Shown piece by piece: positions 51,740 to 62,915 of a stretch of 64,000 bases of DNA. Source of the stretch: Haliotis asinina (taxonomy: Eukaryota; Mollusca; Gastropoda; Lepetellida; Haliotidae); NCBI RefSeq assembly GCF_037392515.1, contig NC_090282.1, positions 54,708,843-54,772,842 of the forward strand, in the 5' to 3' direction. The notes beneath the pieces are model-generated. The model searched no databases. It was not told where the DNA came from and worked only from the letters and a program-made list of their open reading frames with translations. Numbering within the stretch: the stretch's first letter is position 1; each line of letters starts with the position of its first letter. Position numbers and translations under genes: made by a program.

Positions 51740-52650
51740 TTTGATAATAGACAATGGGTAGACAATTTCCGTATGACTGAAGACACTTTTAGCTATATCT
51801 GCAATGAACTTCACGATGACCTACAGAAGACACCAAACAGATATCCACTAGATGTGCGCCATCAAGTTGCACTATCTACTGGCTGGCATCAACAGGGAAG
51901 TACAGTACTACTGGCAACCTGGTTGGTGTCGGAAAGTCGACAACTGCAACAACGTCCACCTCTGTGAAGTTATTGTGGAGAAGTTAGGGCCAACGGTAGT
52001 TAAGTTTCCGGAAGGCGATGCGCTGAAAAAGGTTGTGCAAGGGTACCAGGAAGTTTGGGGATTTCCAAACTGTGGTGGCGCCATTGATGGGTGCCATATA
52101 CCAATCATTGGACCAGTTGATGATCATGGAGACTATCTCAATCTCAATCGTAAAGGATGGTATTCTCTAGTACTGCAGGCAACATGTGATTACCGTTATG
52201 TCTTCACTGATATTTTGGTTGGCTGGCCAGGTCGTGTTCATGATGCCAGAATTTTGGCCAGTTCGTCTCTCTACCATGGTGCAGTCACTGGAAACTTGTT
52301 CCCCCATTGGTTACAGCAACTGGAACTTAATGGAACCCGGATGGATATACCAATTGTATATCCTGCTTATTCCTTGACATCATGGCTAATGAAGCCCTAA
52401 TACAGATCGGGGTAATCTGTCCCATGCACAGTCCACATTCAACTACAGACTGAGCAGGGCCCGCATGACAATTGAAAGATCATTCGGACGTTTAAAGGGA
52501 CGCTGGCGCCGACTTCACGACTTCAGAAACGTCTTGATGTGAACGTGGACTTTGCCTCAACTGTTATCATGGCGTGTGTAGTGCTACACAATGTGTGCGA
52601 ACTCAGACGGGAACAAACGGGCAATTGTGCTCTTTTATCTAAAGAAGCAT
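51740..52650 (+). pseudogene. PIF/Harbinger (HARBI1-like) transposase relic
   Basis: Three frames join to a HARBI1-like nuclease. NFRMTEDTFSYICNELHDDL is followed, after a frameshift near 51860, by EVWGFPNCGGAIDGCHIPI (first catalytic Asp in IDGCH), then LVGWPGRVHDARIL (second Asp). After stops near 52400 the frame continues with FNYRLSRARMTIERSFGRLK (catalytic Glu in IERSFGRLKGRW) and VDFASTVIMACVVLHNVCE. The order and spacing of the DDE motifs are normal, but at least three frameshifts or stops kill it. Inverted ends and the 3 bp target duplication were not found. Confidence 0.85.
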
Positions 52651-52903
52651 ATTTGAATCGTCGATAATCTGGCCGTCGACTCCCTCAGGTCCCCACCAAC
52701 CTGAGGGATTCGCATCAAATGCATTTTGGAGATATTCGAGGGACATGTTCCACCCTTCTTTGTTGACCAGCTCAGCCCCGCGTTTCATTTCAGAGCCTAT
52801 CAAACGTCTGATGAGATAGCCTGCCATCGCCAGTGAGTAGACAGGAGTATCTAGCGTGCAGACACCTGCTTCAAATCTATGAGTGTAATTGAGAATATTA
52901 TGA
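52639..52903 (-). CDS. Terminal-exon-like frame of an unrecognised EGW...WW domain (copy 1)
   Basis: On the - strand an intact frame of about 85 residues ends ...IIDDSNMLL-TAG. It has MAGYLIRRLIGSEMKRGAEL, then VNKEGWNMSLEYLQNAFDAN and PSGWWG. It may start after an acceptor at GAAGCAG (about 52870). The partner copy at 56314-56559 has an acceptor CATTCAG at the same place, so both look like the last exon of related genes. The 3' end touches the Harbinger relic. I do not recognise the domain; it is probably alpha-helical. No other exon of the gene was found. Confidence 0.5.
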
Positions 52904-52910
52904 CCCACGT

Positions 52911-54146
52911 GATGAAGATAAATATGGTAACAGACCCATACTTGTGTTTGATTGGATAACCGTCACCTTGATCACATGAAAACACTTATGTATGTATGAA
53001 ACCAAAACGAAATGCCACTGAATTTAATAACGGAAAACGTAACACCCACTCACTCAAGCACCCTGATTTCTCTCCTCCTCCTCCATTGGTAGCTACACGT
53101 GCAACTTCAACTAACAAATGAAAGAAACCATTTTGACTACACAGATGATTATTCGGTCGTGTTGTCGGTCCGATGTTCAGACGTGCTTTTTACCAAGTTG
53201 ACCTGCCCACTCATAACCCTGTCTACCATTGCTAAAAATATTATGCAAAAACATCTTCAGCATCATTGCTGTCAGCTTTGCATAGACATTAGAAGAAACC
53301 ACAGACGCCATCAATAAAAAAAAATATTGTAGATTTTCGACCTTATTTTCAAATAAAGAAATCATTATAAATAATAAGCCTCGATTTAACTAAAACGTCA
53401 TACATGGGGTGCCGTGAAAAAGAGCTCGGGATCACGGAAAACAAATGATATTCGTGACTGAATCTAACCAGGCGACTAAAGAGGAGTGGGATGGACTTCC
53501 TCATTCAACATACAGTCTAAGAAATCTTTTCTGCCATCTAAAATTTAAGAAATTATGAGCTGGCTTGACTAACCTTTGTGTAAATCTAGATCGTGCTTGT
53601 TTTCATACTATACATATATTCCACAGTCTGGTACAGGACAAGAATTATGTAAAGACAACTATAGCATTGCGGAGGCTAGAAAATAAAATGAATGCAATCA
53701 TTCAATTCAGAGATTCTGTGTTCTAGTTTAAACTATCCTATGATTAACTAACCTATGATCTTGAAAAATGTTATTGTTTCAATAACTATATGGACTTTAG
53801 GTTTTGTTGTTACTAACGTCACACTCAGCAATATTCCAGCTGTATGGTGGCGGTCTATAAATAATCGAGTGGAATCCAGACAAGTATATATTGACAATAA
53901 CATAACCAGTACACACAAATATATTTGTATTAACAGTTATCTCTGTTGTCTTTCATTTAACATTTGTACACTTTACGACAGACAGTAATCTGCATTTGTC
54001 TCAAAATTCATTACGTTAGATAGTTTAGTAGGCCATGCAATATGCTGTTAATTAAAAACAGCTTTTACCTTCAGATATTAAGCTGATGAGTTAAGCAGTC
54101 TACACGAATGACACATCCATTGCGAGCAGTGATGATTTCTGGAGAG
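52911..54146. other. Spacer with SINE fragment H
   Basis: A SINE fragment lies at about 53817-53872 (CAGCAATATTCCAGCTGTAT then GGTGGCGGTCTATAAATAAT). The rest shows no supported genes. Confidence 0.5.
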
Positions 54147-54335
54147 ACCCGGGCTAGCGAGGTTGGGTGGTCAGGCTCGATCACTTGGTTAACACATGTC
54201 AGTTGCGCAGATCGATGCTCATGCTGTTGGATCCCTGGATTGTCTGGTCCAGACTCCCTTGTTTGCAGACCACCGCCATTCAGCTGGAATATTGCTGAGT
54301 GCGGCGTAAAACTAAACTTACTCACTCATTCACTG
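54147..54335 (+). mobile_element. Gastropod-type SINE copy G, 5'-truncated
   Basis: It matches the second two thirds of the family (GGTGGTCAGGCTCGATCACT, GATTGTCTGGTCCAGACTCC, GCTGGAATATTGCTGAGTGC) and ends in (TCAC)n. The first ~80 bp are missing. Confidence 0.85.
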
Positions 54336-55289
54336 GAGAGAACTGGTTCCGAATAATCTCTGCAATCTGCAATAGAGATATGTGCTGGTGAAGGCGTTCA
54401 TCGTCAAACAGTGTGGAAGGACAGGGCTGTGTCTGAGCTCCATATGTCGAACATTGTCAGACAGATCCATATCCGCAGAAATGCGTATGGATTCAGAAAA
54501 AAATGCTATTTTTCAATTTTTTGATGATTATAAGTGTCATTCTGAGGTAACTGAATATGGATACCAATAATCGAGCTGTAATGCCAGTGTGGAAAAAAAC
54601 CATATCTTTATAAACCTATCACAACATAGGCATGAAGTATATCCAAATTACTAGGTTCATAGTGCCCCCCTATCTCTCTCTCTCTCTCTTACAATTCGAA
54701 CTGGTTCCAAAATTAACATGTAGTAATTTCCATAGAATTGAAATGCAGGAGATGTCAGTACAATCTAGTTAACGTGTGATAATAATATAAGGAATCTTTG
54801 TGGAACCAAACTACTCATTCACCGTGATATATTTCTTTTGATAGATTTCAGAACAGGTCTCCTTGTAGGCCAGGAGGAAGTCTCAATACCATTATTCCGC
54901 AGGAACCCTCCCACAGCACGGAAACAACTTAGCTGAGCGTTGCCATGTATGATTATTGTATCGTGCTAGATATTTACCTGAATGTTGTCGTACACACCCT
55001 CGTGTCCAAATGTTTCTTGAATGGATGAAGACAAACGATAACAATAGACTTTTAAGACTATGTATCTTTTAAAAAAACGTGTTTCTACTCGAAACAAAAA
55101 AAAATAGCTGCGAATGTATAATCATATTAATTGTACTAAGATCCACATTATCAGAGTGGCGCATATCTATGTCTTTACCTCACTGTTCACACATGTTGTA
55201 CTGTTGGCCTCATGGCTATCTAAGCGTAATAAAGAATCAGAATGAAAAAATCTCCCTGTTTATGCGTTCTATTCCTCACATGAGCACAC
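54336..55289. other. Spacer
   Basis: A (CT)n tract lies near 54672-54690. I see no genes. Confidence 0.4.
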
Positions 55290-55362
55290 TGGGTAAAAGC
55301 CATGTCCACAACCTTGATATTGCTTGAATATTGCTAAATGCGGCATAAAACCACACTCACCC
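55290..55362 (+). mobile_element. SINE 3' tail fragment
   Basis: GATATTGCTTGAATATTGCT then AAATGCGGCATAAAACCACA and CTCACCC match the shared 3' tail of the two SINE families. Confidence 0.5.
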
Positions 55363-55800
55363 ATATCTATCCACTGAATTCAACTTTTTTTTTACATTCA
55401 GGGAACTTAAGAGGCTACAGGCCTTTAGTACAATACATGAGTGCACAGACATATAGCATTTAAAACAGATTGCTATTGTTGAATTAAGGATAGGTATACC
55501 GATAGAATTTTGACTATTTGTAAATTTGTTGCTTTCAAGAATGCCTTTAATATATATTCACTATGATTGAAACGGCAAAATGGTGGAATATATAATGTTC
55601 TTAAATTGTGAAAACTCATCTTCTAGCACCCCTAAATCTCATAACATTCATAGTCTTTTTTTCTCATGAAACATCTGGCTTTTTTTACTGTCTTTTTGTT
55701 GAATTCATTTGATGTGCATCGTGCTGTTGATGTCCTAAAAGTTTAAAATGCAATGTTGACATCAAAGACGTAATGCTCTATTATTAGGTCTGATTTAAAG

Positions 55801-55948
55801 GGGTTGTGGGGTAGCGTAATGGTTATAGCATCTGCTTGTCACGCTGAAGACCCGTGGTTTAATCCCAACACGTGAAGCCCATTTCTGGTGTTCACCACCG
55901 TGATATTGTTGGAATATTGCTAAGTGCGGCATTAAACCACGATCACTG
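55801..55948 (+). mobile_element. tRNA-derived SINE, near full length
   Basis: It has A box GGGTAGCGTAATGGTTATAG, B box GTGGTTTAATCCC, body CCCATTTCTGGTGTTC, then GATATTGTTGGAATATTGCT and AAGTGCGGCATTAAACCACG. It is the best copy here for linking head and tail. Confidence 0.75.
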
Positions 55949-56313
55949 ATTCTACTATAAAAGTTCGGTATAATGAGGTTTTTGGTGATAGAGGTTGCAA
56001 GGCAGGCCAGAATTGCAGGTAAATGCTTTTAATCCTTTGTGTTACAGATTTTGATAAAAGTAGATTTAAAAACTAATGAAATCTCATCGCCTCGTCTCGT
56101 TGGCAGGCAGTACTGACACTTACACTATGCCGTTACAGACAACGACGAGAGACAACGACGCCACAATCGAGAAACGCTGTGGTACACGCTGTTCAAGGCT
56201 GTTACATATTTCATATATAGTATAAAACAGCGTTCAAACCATCTGTCGTGGCACGTTTTACCAGCAACCTCCGCACACAAAAGGCCTCGGTCAAGCATTG
56301 AAATCCATTCAGG

Positions 56314-56559
56314 TTGTGCTTACCAGAAGAGGGCTGGTGTTTTCAACAATACTATCATGGCAGGAGTTGTGATCAGACGTTTGGTCTGAAATATGTAGCT
56401 GAGCTAGCTAAACATGAAGGCTGGAGTAGTTCACTCCCATATCTGCTCGAATGTTTTGATATCGATCACTCGAATTGGTGGGTAGCAGAAAAGAAAGATG
56501 GAAGAACAGTTGGTGAGTCAGTTGTTGCCTCTGTAACGAATTGTGATAGTTATTGCTAG
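56314..56559 (+). pseudogene. EGW...WW domain segment, copy 2 (frameshifted)
   Basis: After an acceptor CATTCAG (near 56313) a frame reads AYQKRAGVFNNTIMAGVVIR then RLV-stop. One shift later the next frame reads LKYVAELAKHEGWSSSLPYL, LECFDIDHSNWWVAEKKDGR and ends at TAG (56557-56559). It aligns with 52639-52903 along its whole length (MAG..IRRL; EGW..SL.YL...FD.D.S.WW). It is on the opposite strand and points away from copy 1. Confidence 0.5.
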
Positions 56560-57480
56560 GTTGGATTATCAGGAGTGCTAATAATGATCTACTGATGGAC
56601 GGTACAGCGATGGGAGTAAACCCGGTGAAGTCCTTCACCAAATTCGCCCAGAGTCGGCCCTTTGTGGAAAAGCTGTCTGAGAAGCCATTGCATCGTATGT
56701 GCATGCAGTGCGTGGAACAGAACAGTAATCCAACCGACTCCTTCGCCTGGATGAAGTCGGCTGGTCTCAAATGTGAAACTGAGGGCTTCCTTTTTGCTGC
56801 TCAGGACCAGTCACATCCAATCGCCATCATGTGATTCTTAACCAAATGTGAACGAAATGTCGTCTTTGCAATGAATTTACGGAGACTGTCCAACATCTTG
56901 TCAGTGGATGCCCTTCCTTGGCACAAACACCATATCTTAAAAGACATGATTGCATGGCTCGCTGCTTTTATTATCGTCTCCACCATGCCTGTGGCTTTGA
57001 CCCCTAGGTCCATCCATGGTACGACCCTGAACATGTCCACGGCGTCCTGGAAAATGATATTTTTAAAATTCTCTGGAATAGGCCAATATGGAGTCTGAGA
57101 CGAATTCAGCCAACAAACCTGATCTTGTCCTTTTTGATAAAACCAATGTAATTATTTATATCATTGAATATTCTGTCCCTTTTGACAGCAATGTGATTGA
57201 CAAGATTCAGAAATAGCATGATATATATGCAGACCTCGCCTTTGAAATGTCTCTCTTGCATCCCATGTACACTGTCGTTAGGCTACCCATTGTTCACGGT
57301 GCCCTTGGTTTGGTACCTCCTGATCTCTTGGCGCAGATCAGGAGCGTGCCCGGGTTCTCCACCGGGAGCACAGCCCTCTGACAATCTGGGTAATGCAGAA
57401 GGCTGCAGTGTTGGGGAGCCTTCATATTATCCGGAAAGTTCTTGGTGGGTTCGACTAGGCAGTGTTTTCTGGGAGAAGTC
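56560..57480 (+). pseudogene. LINE C-terminal relic with knuckle and endonuclease-like region
   Basis: AWMKSAGLKCETEGFLFAAQ followed by DQSHPI is the conserved WLKSGxLKxETExLxxAAQDQ block of a widespread LINE family. Further on, in shifted frames, come VQHLVSGCPSLAQTPYLKRH (the His-Cys part of a knuckle), HPWYDPEHVHGVLENDIFKI followed by LWNRPIW, then DLVLFDKTNVIIYIIEYSVP and FDSNV. The last part resembles a PD-(D/E)xK-type endonuclease segment (RPDIVV.DK...IIDVAIP.D). There are many frameshifts. Confidence 0.6.
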
Positions 57481-58240
57481 TCATTCTCTGTCTGGGCTGC
57501 GTGTAAGCGGGGGCGAGGGCACTGAGCTGATGATGAGCTTTACCAGCCTGACTGTGCCAGGATCACCCGAACCCTCTCTTCTGCATTTCTATCTCAATCT
57601 GTAAAACATAAAAATGGCCAGATGATGTACGCCTCTCCCTGGTGGGCCTAGATAGGGGAATTTTATTTATTTTCTTTATCAGCCAGTTAGGTCTGATCCC
57701 CCGAACCTTGTTATCTAACCTGGTTACTGACAGATAAGAGGAAAATGTCCTTTCACTTCCGCAGCCCAGTCAACCTTCCTCCGGTAGTCAAACCAACCTT
57801 ACTGGAGATGGGACTTGCCCCAGGGGAAGGCACAGAACCCGGCCAAGTATATCGTGGTCAAAACACCTCAAATCGACACTACTTGAGTGTACAATGGCGA
57901 CTGGATGGCCAGATAATTCACGTCTTAATGGCAAGTCGCTTAAGCTACATTGGGACAATGCCATACCCATGTATGCTTACCTGACGGAGCAAAATCTCCG
58001 AGATCAACTCCGGCGGTTTAATCATCTTATGTCCCGTGAGCCAGTTCAACCCACAACTGGTGCCCATTAGGAACCTTTGCATGAGCAAACTGCTCAAGTG
58101 GCAGCAGATCCAAAACATCTGATGACGTCCGCGTGAACCTCTTTCCTCTTTCCAGAAACAAACTCTCCCGGCGTAGAGCCAATTGGCCCTGAAATTTTGG
58201 ACCCTCACTCTTCCTCTTCCTAAATTGCTGACATTCAGAA
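57481..58240. other. Region between LINE relics
   Basis: It contains open but unrecognised frames (57745-57984). It probably belongs to the flanking LINE material. Confidence 0.3.
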
Positions 58241-58600
58241 AACCCTGTGTATATTTTGTTTCACTCTGTTTATGATAAAATATCTGTTACACCTTTGGAA
58301 AGACGGAGGTCTATCAAACAAACCAGTCAATCTTTTCCCAAAACTGAAACTGATTTATTAAATGACATTATTTCCATGAAACATTCTGTGGAGTGTTCAT
58401 TAAATGAAGTAAACTGCTGTGTTTATGCTGCCGCTCGGACCTTGGAGAAACTTCACGAGGTTTCCAAAGAAAGGTCTTCTAATACTAAGAATAATAAACC
58501 AAGGAAAAACCGGTTTCAAGTAAAATTAACAGAAACGAGAAAATCTCTTTCCTGGATAGAGTTGTGCTTGATATTACTTTTCTACAGTTATTACATAGAA
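58241..58600 (+). pseudogene. LINE pre-RT fragment
   Basis: The frame 58247-58639 contains VNCCVYAAARTLEKLHEV, then KPRKNRFQVKLTETRKSLSW. This resembles the VN.LVYA.A..I.......KP.W+..++..I..LR++LS block upstream of the RT in the same LINE class as the relic at 56.6 kb. The frame then runs straight into the satellite. Confidence 0.45.
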
Positions 58601-61510
58601 ATAAAATACATCGATACCATTCTACCATGTGTAGCGTGACTTCCACCACTATACCAGAGTTATTCCATGAAACTCTAAGACATGTTTACTTCTACCATGT
58701 GTGGCGTGACTTCTACTACTATTCTGCAGTTAAAACGTGACAATAAAGTACATGTATACGATTCTTCCATTTCTAGCAAGACCTCTGCCACTTCTCTACA
58801 GTTATGACATAGAATTACAATACATGGATAATATTCTGCCACGTGTAGCTTGATTTCTACCACTACACCACAGTTATTAAACTATTATGTGTGTATACCA
58901 TTCTGCCATGTGTGGCGTGACTTCTTTCAGTATACGTCAGTTATTCCATGAAACTCTAAGACATGTATACCATTTTGTCATGTGTGGCGTGACTTTTACT
59001 ACTATTCTGCAGTTAAAACGTGAAAATATAATGCATGTATACGATTCTTCTATGCGTAGCGAGACATCTGACAGTTTTCTACAGTAACTACATAGAAATT
59101 CAATACATAGATACCATTCTGCCAAGAGTAGCTTGATTTCTACCACTATGCCACAGTTATCACAGAAACCCCAAACAATGTATACCATTCTGAAAGGTGT
59201 AGTGTGACTTCTTTTACTCTACCACAGTTATGAAATAAAACCGTAATCTAAATATACCATTCTACCGTGTATGGCGTGACTTCTTTCACTATACCACAAT
59301 TATTCCATGAAGCTCTAAGACATGTATACCATTCTGTCATGTGTGGCGTTAATTCTACCACTATTCTGCAGTTAATACATGAAAATAAAATACATAGATA
59401 CCATTCTGCCATGTGTAGCGTGATTTCTACCACTCTACCACAGTTATTAAATAAAACCCTGATCTATGTATACCATTCTGCCATGTGTGGCATGATTTCT
59501 TTCCTTATTCCACATTTATTCAATGAAACTCTAAGACATGTTTACATTCCGTCATGTGTGGCGTGACTTCTATTACTATTCTGCTGTTAATACATGAAAG
59601 TAAAATACATAGTTACCATTCTGCCATGTGTCGAGATATCTGACACTTGTCTACAGTCATTACATAGAAATACAATACATGGATACCATTCTACCATATT
59701 TGGTGTGACTAATGTGAGTATAGCATAGTTATTCCATGAAACACCAAGATATGTATACCGTTCTGACGCGTGAGTTCCACTACTATTCTGCAGTTAAAAC
59801 GTGAAAATAAAGTACATGTATACGATACTTTCCTGTGTAGTTAGACATCTACTACTTTTCTCCAGTTATTACATAGAAATACAATACATGGATACCATTC
59901 TATTATGTGTAGCATGATTTCTACCACTATATCACAGTTATTACATAAAACTGTTATTTATGTATACCATTCTGCCATGTTTGGCATGACTTCTTTCTGT
60001 ATACCACAGCTATTCCATGAAAAACTAAGATATGTATACCGTTCTGCTAAGTGTGGCGTGACTTCTACTACTATTCTGCAGTTAAAACGTGAAAATAAAG
60101 TAAATGTATACGATTCTTCCATGTGTAGCCAGGCATCTGCCACTGTTTTACAGTTATTACATAGAAATACAATACATTGATACCATTCTAATATGTGTAA
60201 CTTGATTTCTACCACTTTACCACGGTTATTACATAAAACCATTAATGATGTATACCATTCTGACATATTTGGTGTGACTAATGTCAGTATACCACAGTTA
60301 TTCCATGAAACACTAAGATACGTGTATAGTTCTGCTAAGTGTGGCGTGACTTCTACTACTATTCTGCAGTTAAAACGTGAAAATAAAATATATGTATACG
60401 GTTCTTCTAGGTGTAGCGAGATATCGGCCACTTTTCTACAGTTATTACATAGAAATACAATACAAGGATACCATTCTACCATGTGTAGCATGATTTCTAC
60501 CACTAAACCACACTTATTACATAAAACTGTTATCTCTGTATACCATTCTGCCATGTTTGGCATGACTTCTTTCTGTATACCACAGTTAATCCATGAAACA
60601 CTAAGATTTTTATACCGTTCTGATAAATGTGTCGTCATTTCTACTACTATTTCTGGAGTTAAAACGTGAAAATTAAGTAAATGTATACGATTCTTCCATG
60701 TGCCAAACTGTTGCCAAACATCTGCCACTGTTTTACATTTATTACATAAAAATACAATACATTGATACCATTCTAACATGTGTAACGTGATTTCTACCAT
60801 TTTACCACAGTTATTGCAGAAAACTGTTAGTTATAGATGTATACCATTCTGCCATGTTTGACATGACTTCTTTCTGTATACCAAAGTTATTCCACGAAAC
60901 TCTAAGATATGTGTACGATTCTGCTAGGTGTGGACTTACTTCTACTACTATATTCTGCAGTTAAAACGTGAAAATAAAATACCTGTATACGATTATTATT
61001 ACATGTGTAGCCAGACATCTGCCACTGTTCTACAGTTAATACATAGAAATACAATACATGGATACCATTCGACCATGTGTAACTTGATTTCTACCACTAT
61101 ATCACAGTTATTAAACCATTATGTGTGTATACCATTCTGCCATGTGTGGCGTGACTTCTTTCACTATATCACATGTACAGTTATTCCATGAAACTCTAAG
61201 ACATGTCTACCATTCTCTCATGTGTGGAGTGACTTCTACTATTATTCTGCAGTTAATACATGAAAATAAAATACATAGATACCATTGTTCCATATGTGGC
61301 TTGATTTCTACTACTATAGCACACTTATTCCATAAAACTCTAATCCATGTATACCATTCTGCCATGTGTAGCGTGACTTCTACCACTATACCACAGTTAT
61401 TACATAAAACCCTAATTTATGTATATTATTCTTGCATGTGTGGCGTGATTTCTAACGCTATACCACACTTATTACATGAAACTCTAAGGCATGTATGCCA
61501 TTCTGCCATG
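58577..61510. repeat. 72 bp satellite, about 40 units, in a 4-unit (288 bp) higher-order repeat
   Basis: The units are about 72 bp and share ATACCATTCTGCCATGTGTG followed by GCGTGACTTCT. Four subtypes alternate, marked by CCATGAAACTCTAAGACATG, GTTAAAACGTGAAAATAAAG, ACATAGAAATACAATACATG and ACATAAAACCGTTATTTATG; each recurs about every 285-295 bp. Because 72 is 24 codons, frames stay open on both strands: a 280-residue frame on - (59958-60800) and frames of 158 and 190 residues on + (60193-60669, 61121-61693). Units on + read like MCGVTSFTIPQLFHETLRHV plus YHSA. Confidence 0.92.
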
Positions 61511-61535
61511 AGAAAGACAGACACAGAAAGAGAGA

Positions 61536-61541
61536 GCGAGA

Positions 61542-61590
<49 letters not shown>

Positions 61591-61597
61591 GGGGGGG
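61536..61597. repeat. (GA)n followed by a run of 18 G
   Basis: A purine-only tract borders the right end of the 72 bp satellite. The GA part is about 61536-61580, the G run 61580-61597. Confidence 0.9.
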
Positions 61598-61966
61598 CTC
61601 TTGTACTACGTCCACCTCGTGAGGGAATATGGCGTCATACTTTCTGTGGTGAGAAACTCATTCATAAAGATGATGCTGACAGAGACAAGATGATCGTCCT
61701 GGCAAACAAGGGACATCATCATCATCCAACTTGACGATGGAACGTTCCGGTCCTGCCCAACATCTTCAACTAGATTTACATCATCTAAACCCATGTCAAC
61801 ACGACAACGTTTCCCCTAGTATATCCTCTGTGCGTTGACAAGGACAAACAATACATACAACAGACTTTTCCACACAGTGAGAGATGAGCTGCTGCCAAAC
61901 CAGTCGCTATTTATAGTTTTCAGGGACTATAAACTCAAGAAACAGTGTTAAATCCGTATTCCAAAA
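61598..61966. other. Spacer
   Basis: I see nothing in it. Confidence 0.4.
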
Positions 61967-61978
61967 CGCTGAGATAAA

Positions 61979-62542
61979 AGAAAGATTTTTTTTATGGATA
62001 TCAACTTCTTTATATGAGAACACAACGTTTCGGAGTTAATGCTTACTCCTTCATCGGGTGATTGAGAATGGGGTACAGAGCTATATTTATATGTACAGGT
62101 AAAACAATAACAAAGTAACAAGTGGAATGAGTTAACGAAAGCTGGAAGCCAGTATAAACAAGCACTGATAGGAAGCCGACAGTTATGATAACAATGATGG
62201 AAGCCAGTGGTGATACATTATTGGGGATAAGGATGGAAGCCAATGGTGATACATTACGCATGATTGGATGATGTTACATAACACATGATAGGGGACGTGA
62301 TTACATGAGGGTTGATGAGCATGTTTACACGAGGGTTGATGATGTACAAACACAAGTAGGTAAGGATGTACACGTGTACATTGGCTATACATGAATTACA
62401 TAGATAGAATGTACACAGATAGATGAGATTAATTTATCAATAAGTCCCAGGCACTTGGTAGGTACACTCCTTGGTCGCGAGTTGATATCCATAAAATATC
62501 TTCGTTCTTATGTATTCCACTTCTAAATGCCCTTCAAAGACT
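61979..62542 (-). mobile_element. Hairpin retroposon copy 2 with 12 bp target duplication
   Basis: The target duplication CGCTGAGATAAA is at 61967-61978 and 62543-62554. On the - strand the element starts GAGTCTTTGAAGGGCATTTA, has an arm with TTTATGGATATCAACT, then ~400 bp, and ends with the inverse arm including CGATGAAGGAGTAAGCATTA then ACTCCGAAACGTTGTGTTCT. It is ~200 bp longer than copy 1 and contains short direct repeats (ACTGGCTTCCATC / TTGGCTTCCATCC). Confidence 0.85.
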
Positions 62543-62559
62543 CGCTGAGATAAAGTCCT

Positions 62560-62915
62560 GTTATTTTCAGGGCGCTCAGACTGAGGAAGGGCAAGGCAGT
62601 TGGCGTACGGGAGACTTACTACAACAACGTCGTTGCACACAGATTCGCCAAGAGAGCTGTAGCTCTGGTGCATGTTCCGATCGATTTAGTTGGGGATGTT
62701 TTCTTTGAATCCCTGAACAACGCGCCACCACACCATTCTGACTGAAGGTATGCTGATTGTGTAACTGAGCAGTGGGCGGAGGTGTCAGTTGTCAAGAATG
62801 GCGTGGTACCATTACGAGACGGTTTCACAGTAGATTGAATAGGATTGTTGGCCATCCCCACCCTAATTTGTACCAACACTTTTGCAGAGAGAACATGTCT
62901 ATGTAGAGGCAAGAC
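62560..62915 (+). pseudogene. MULE (Mutator-like) transposase C-terminal relic
   Basis: KGKAVGVRETYYNNVVAHRF, then KRAVALVHVPIDLVGDVFFE and NNAPPHHSD read in one frame. After shifts the sequence continues VTEQWAEV and FHSRLNRIVGHPHPNLYQHF. The last part resembles the VEGWHSRLNRxVGHPHPNxYE block of MULE-type transposases with an AP..D....Y....W region before it. At least two frameshifts are present. Confidence 0.55.

Noticed and set aside
55801..55880. tRNA gene suggested by A and B boxes
   Set aside because: The sequence continues into a SINE body and no acceptor or anticodon stem can be formed; same for the heads at 6262, 22467 and 23385.
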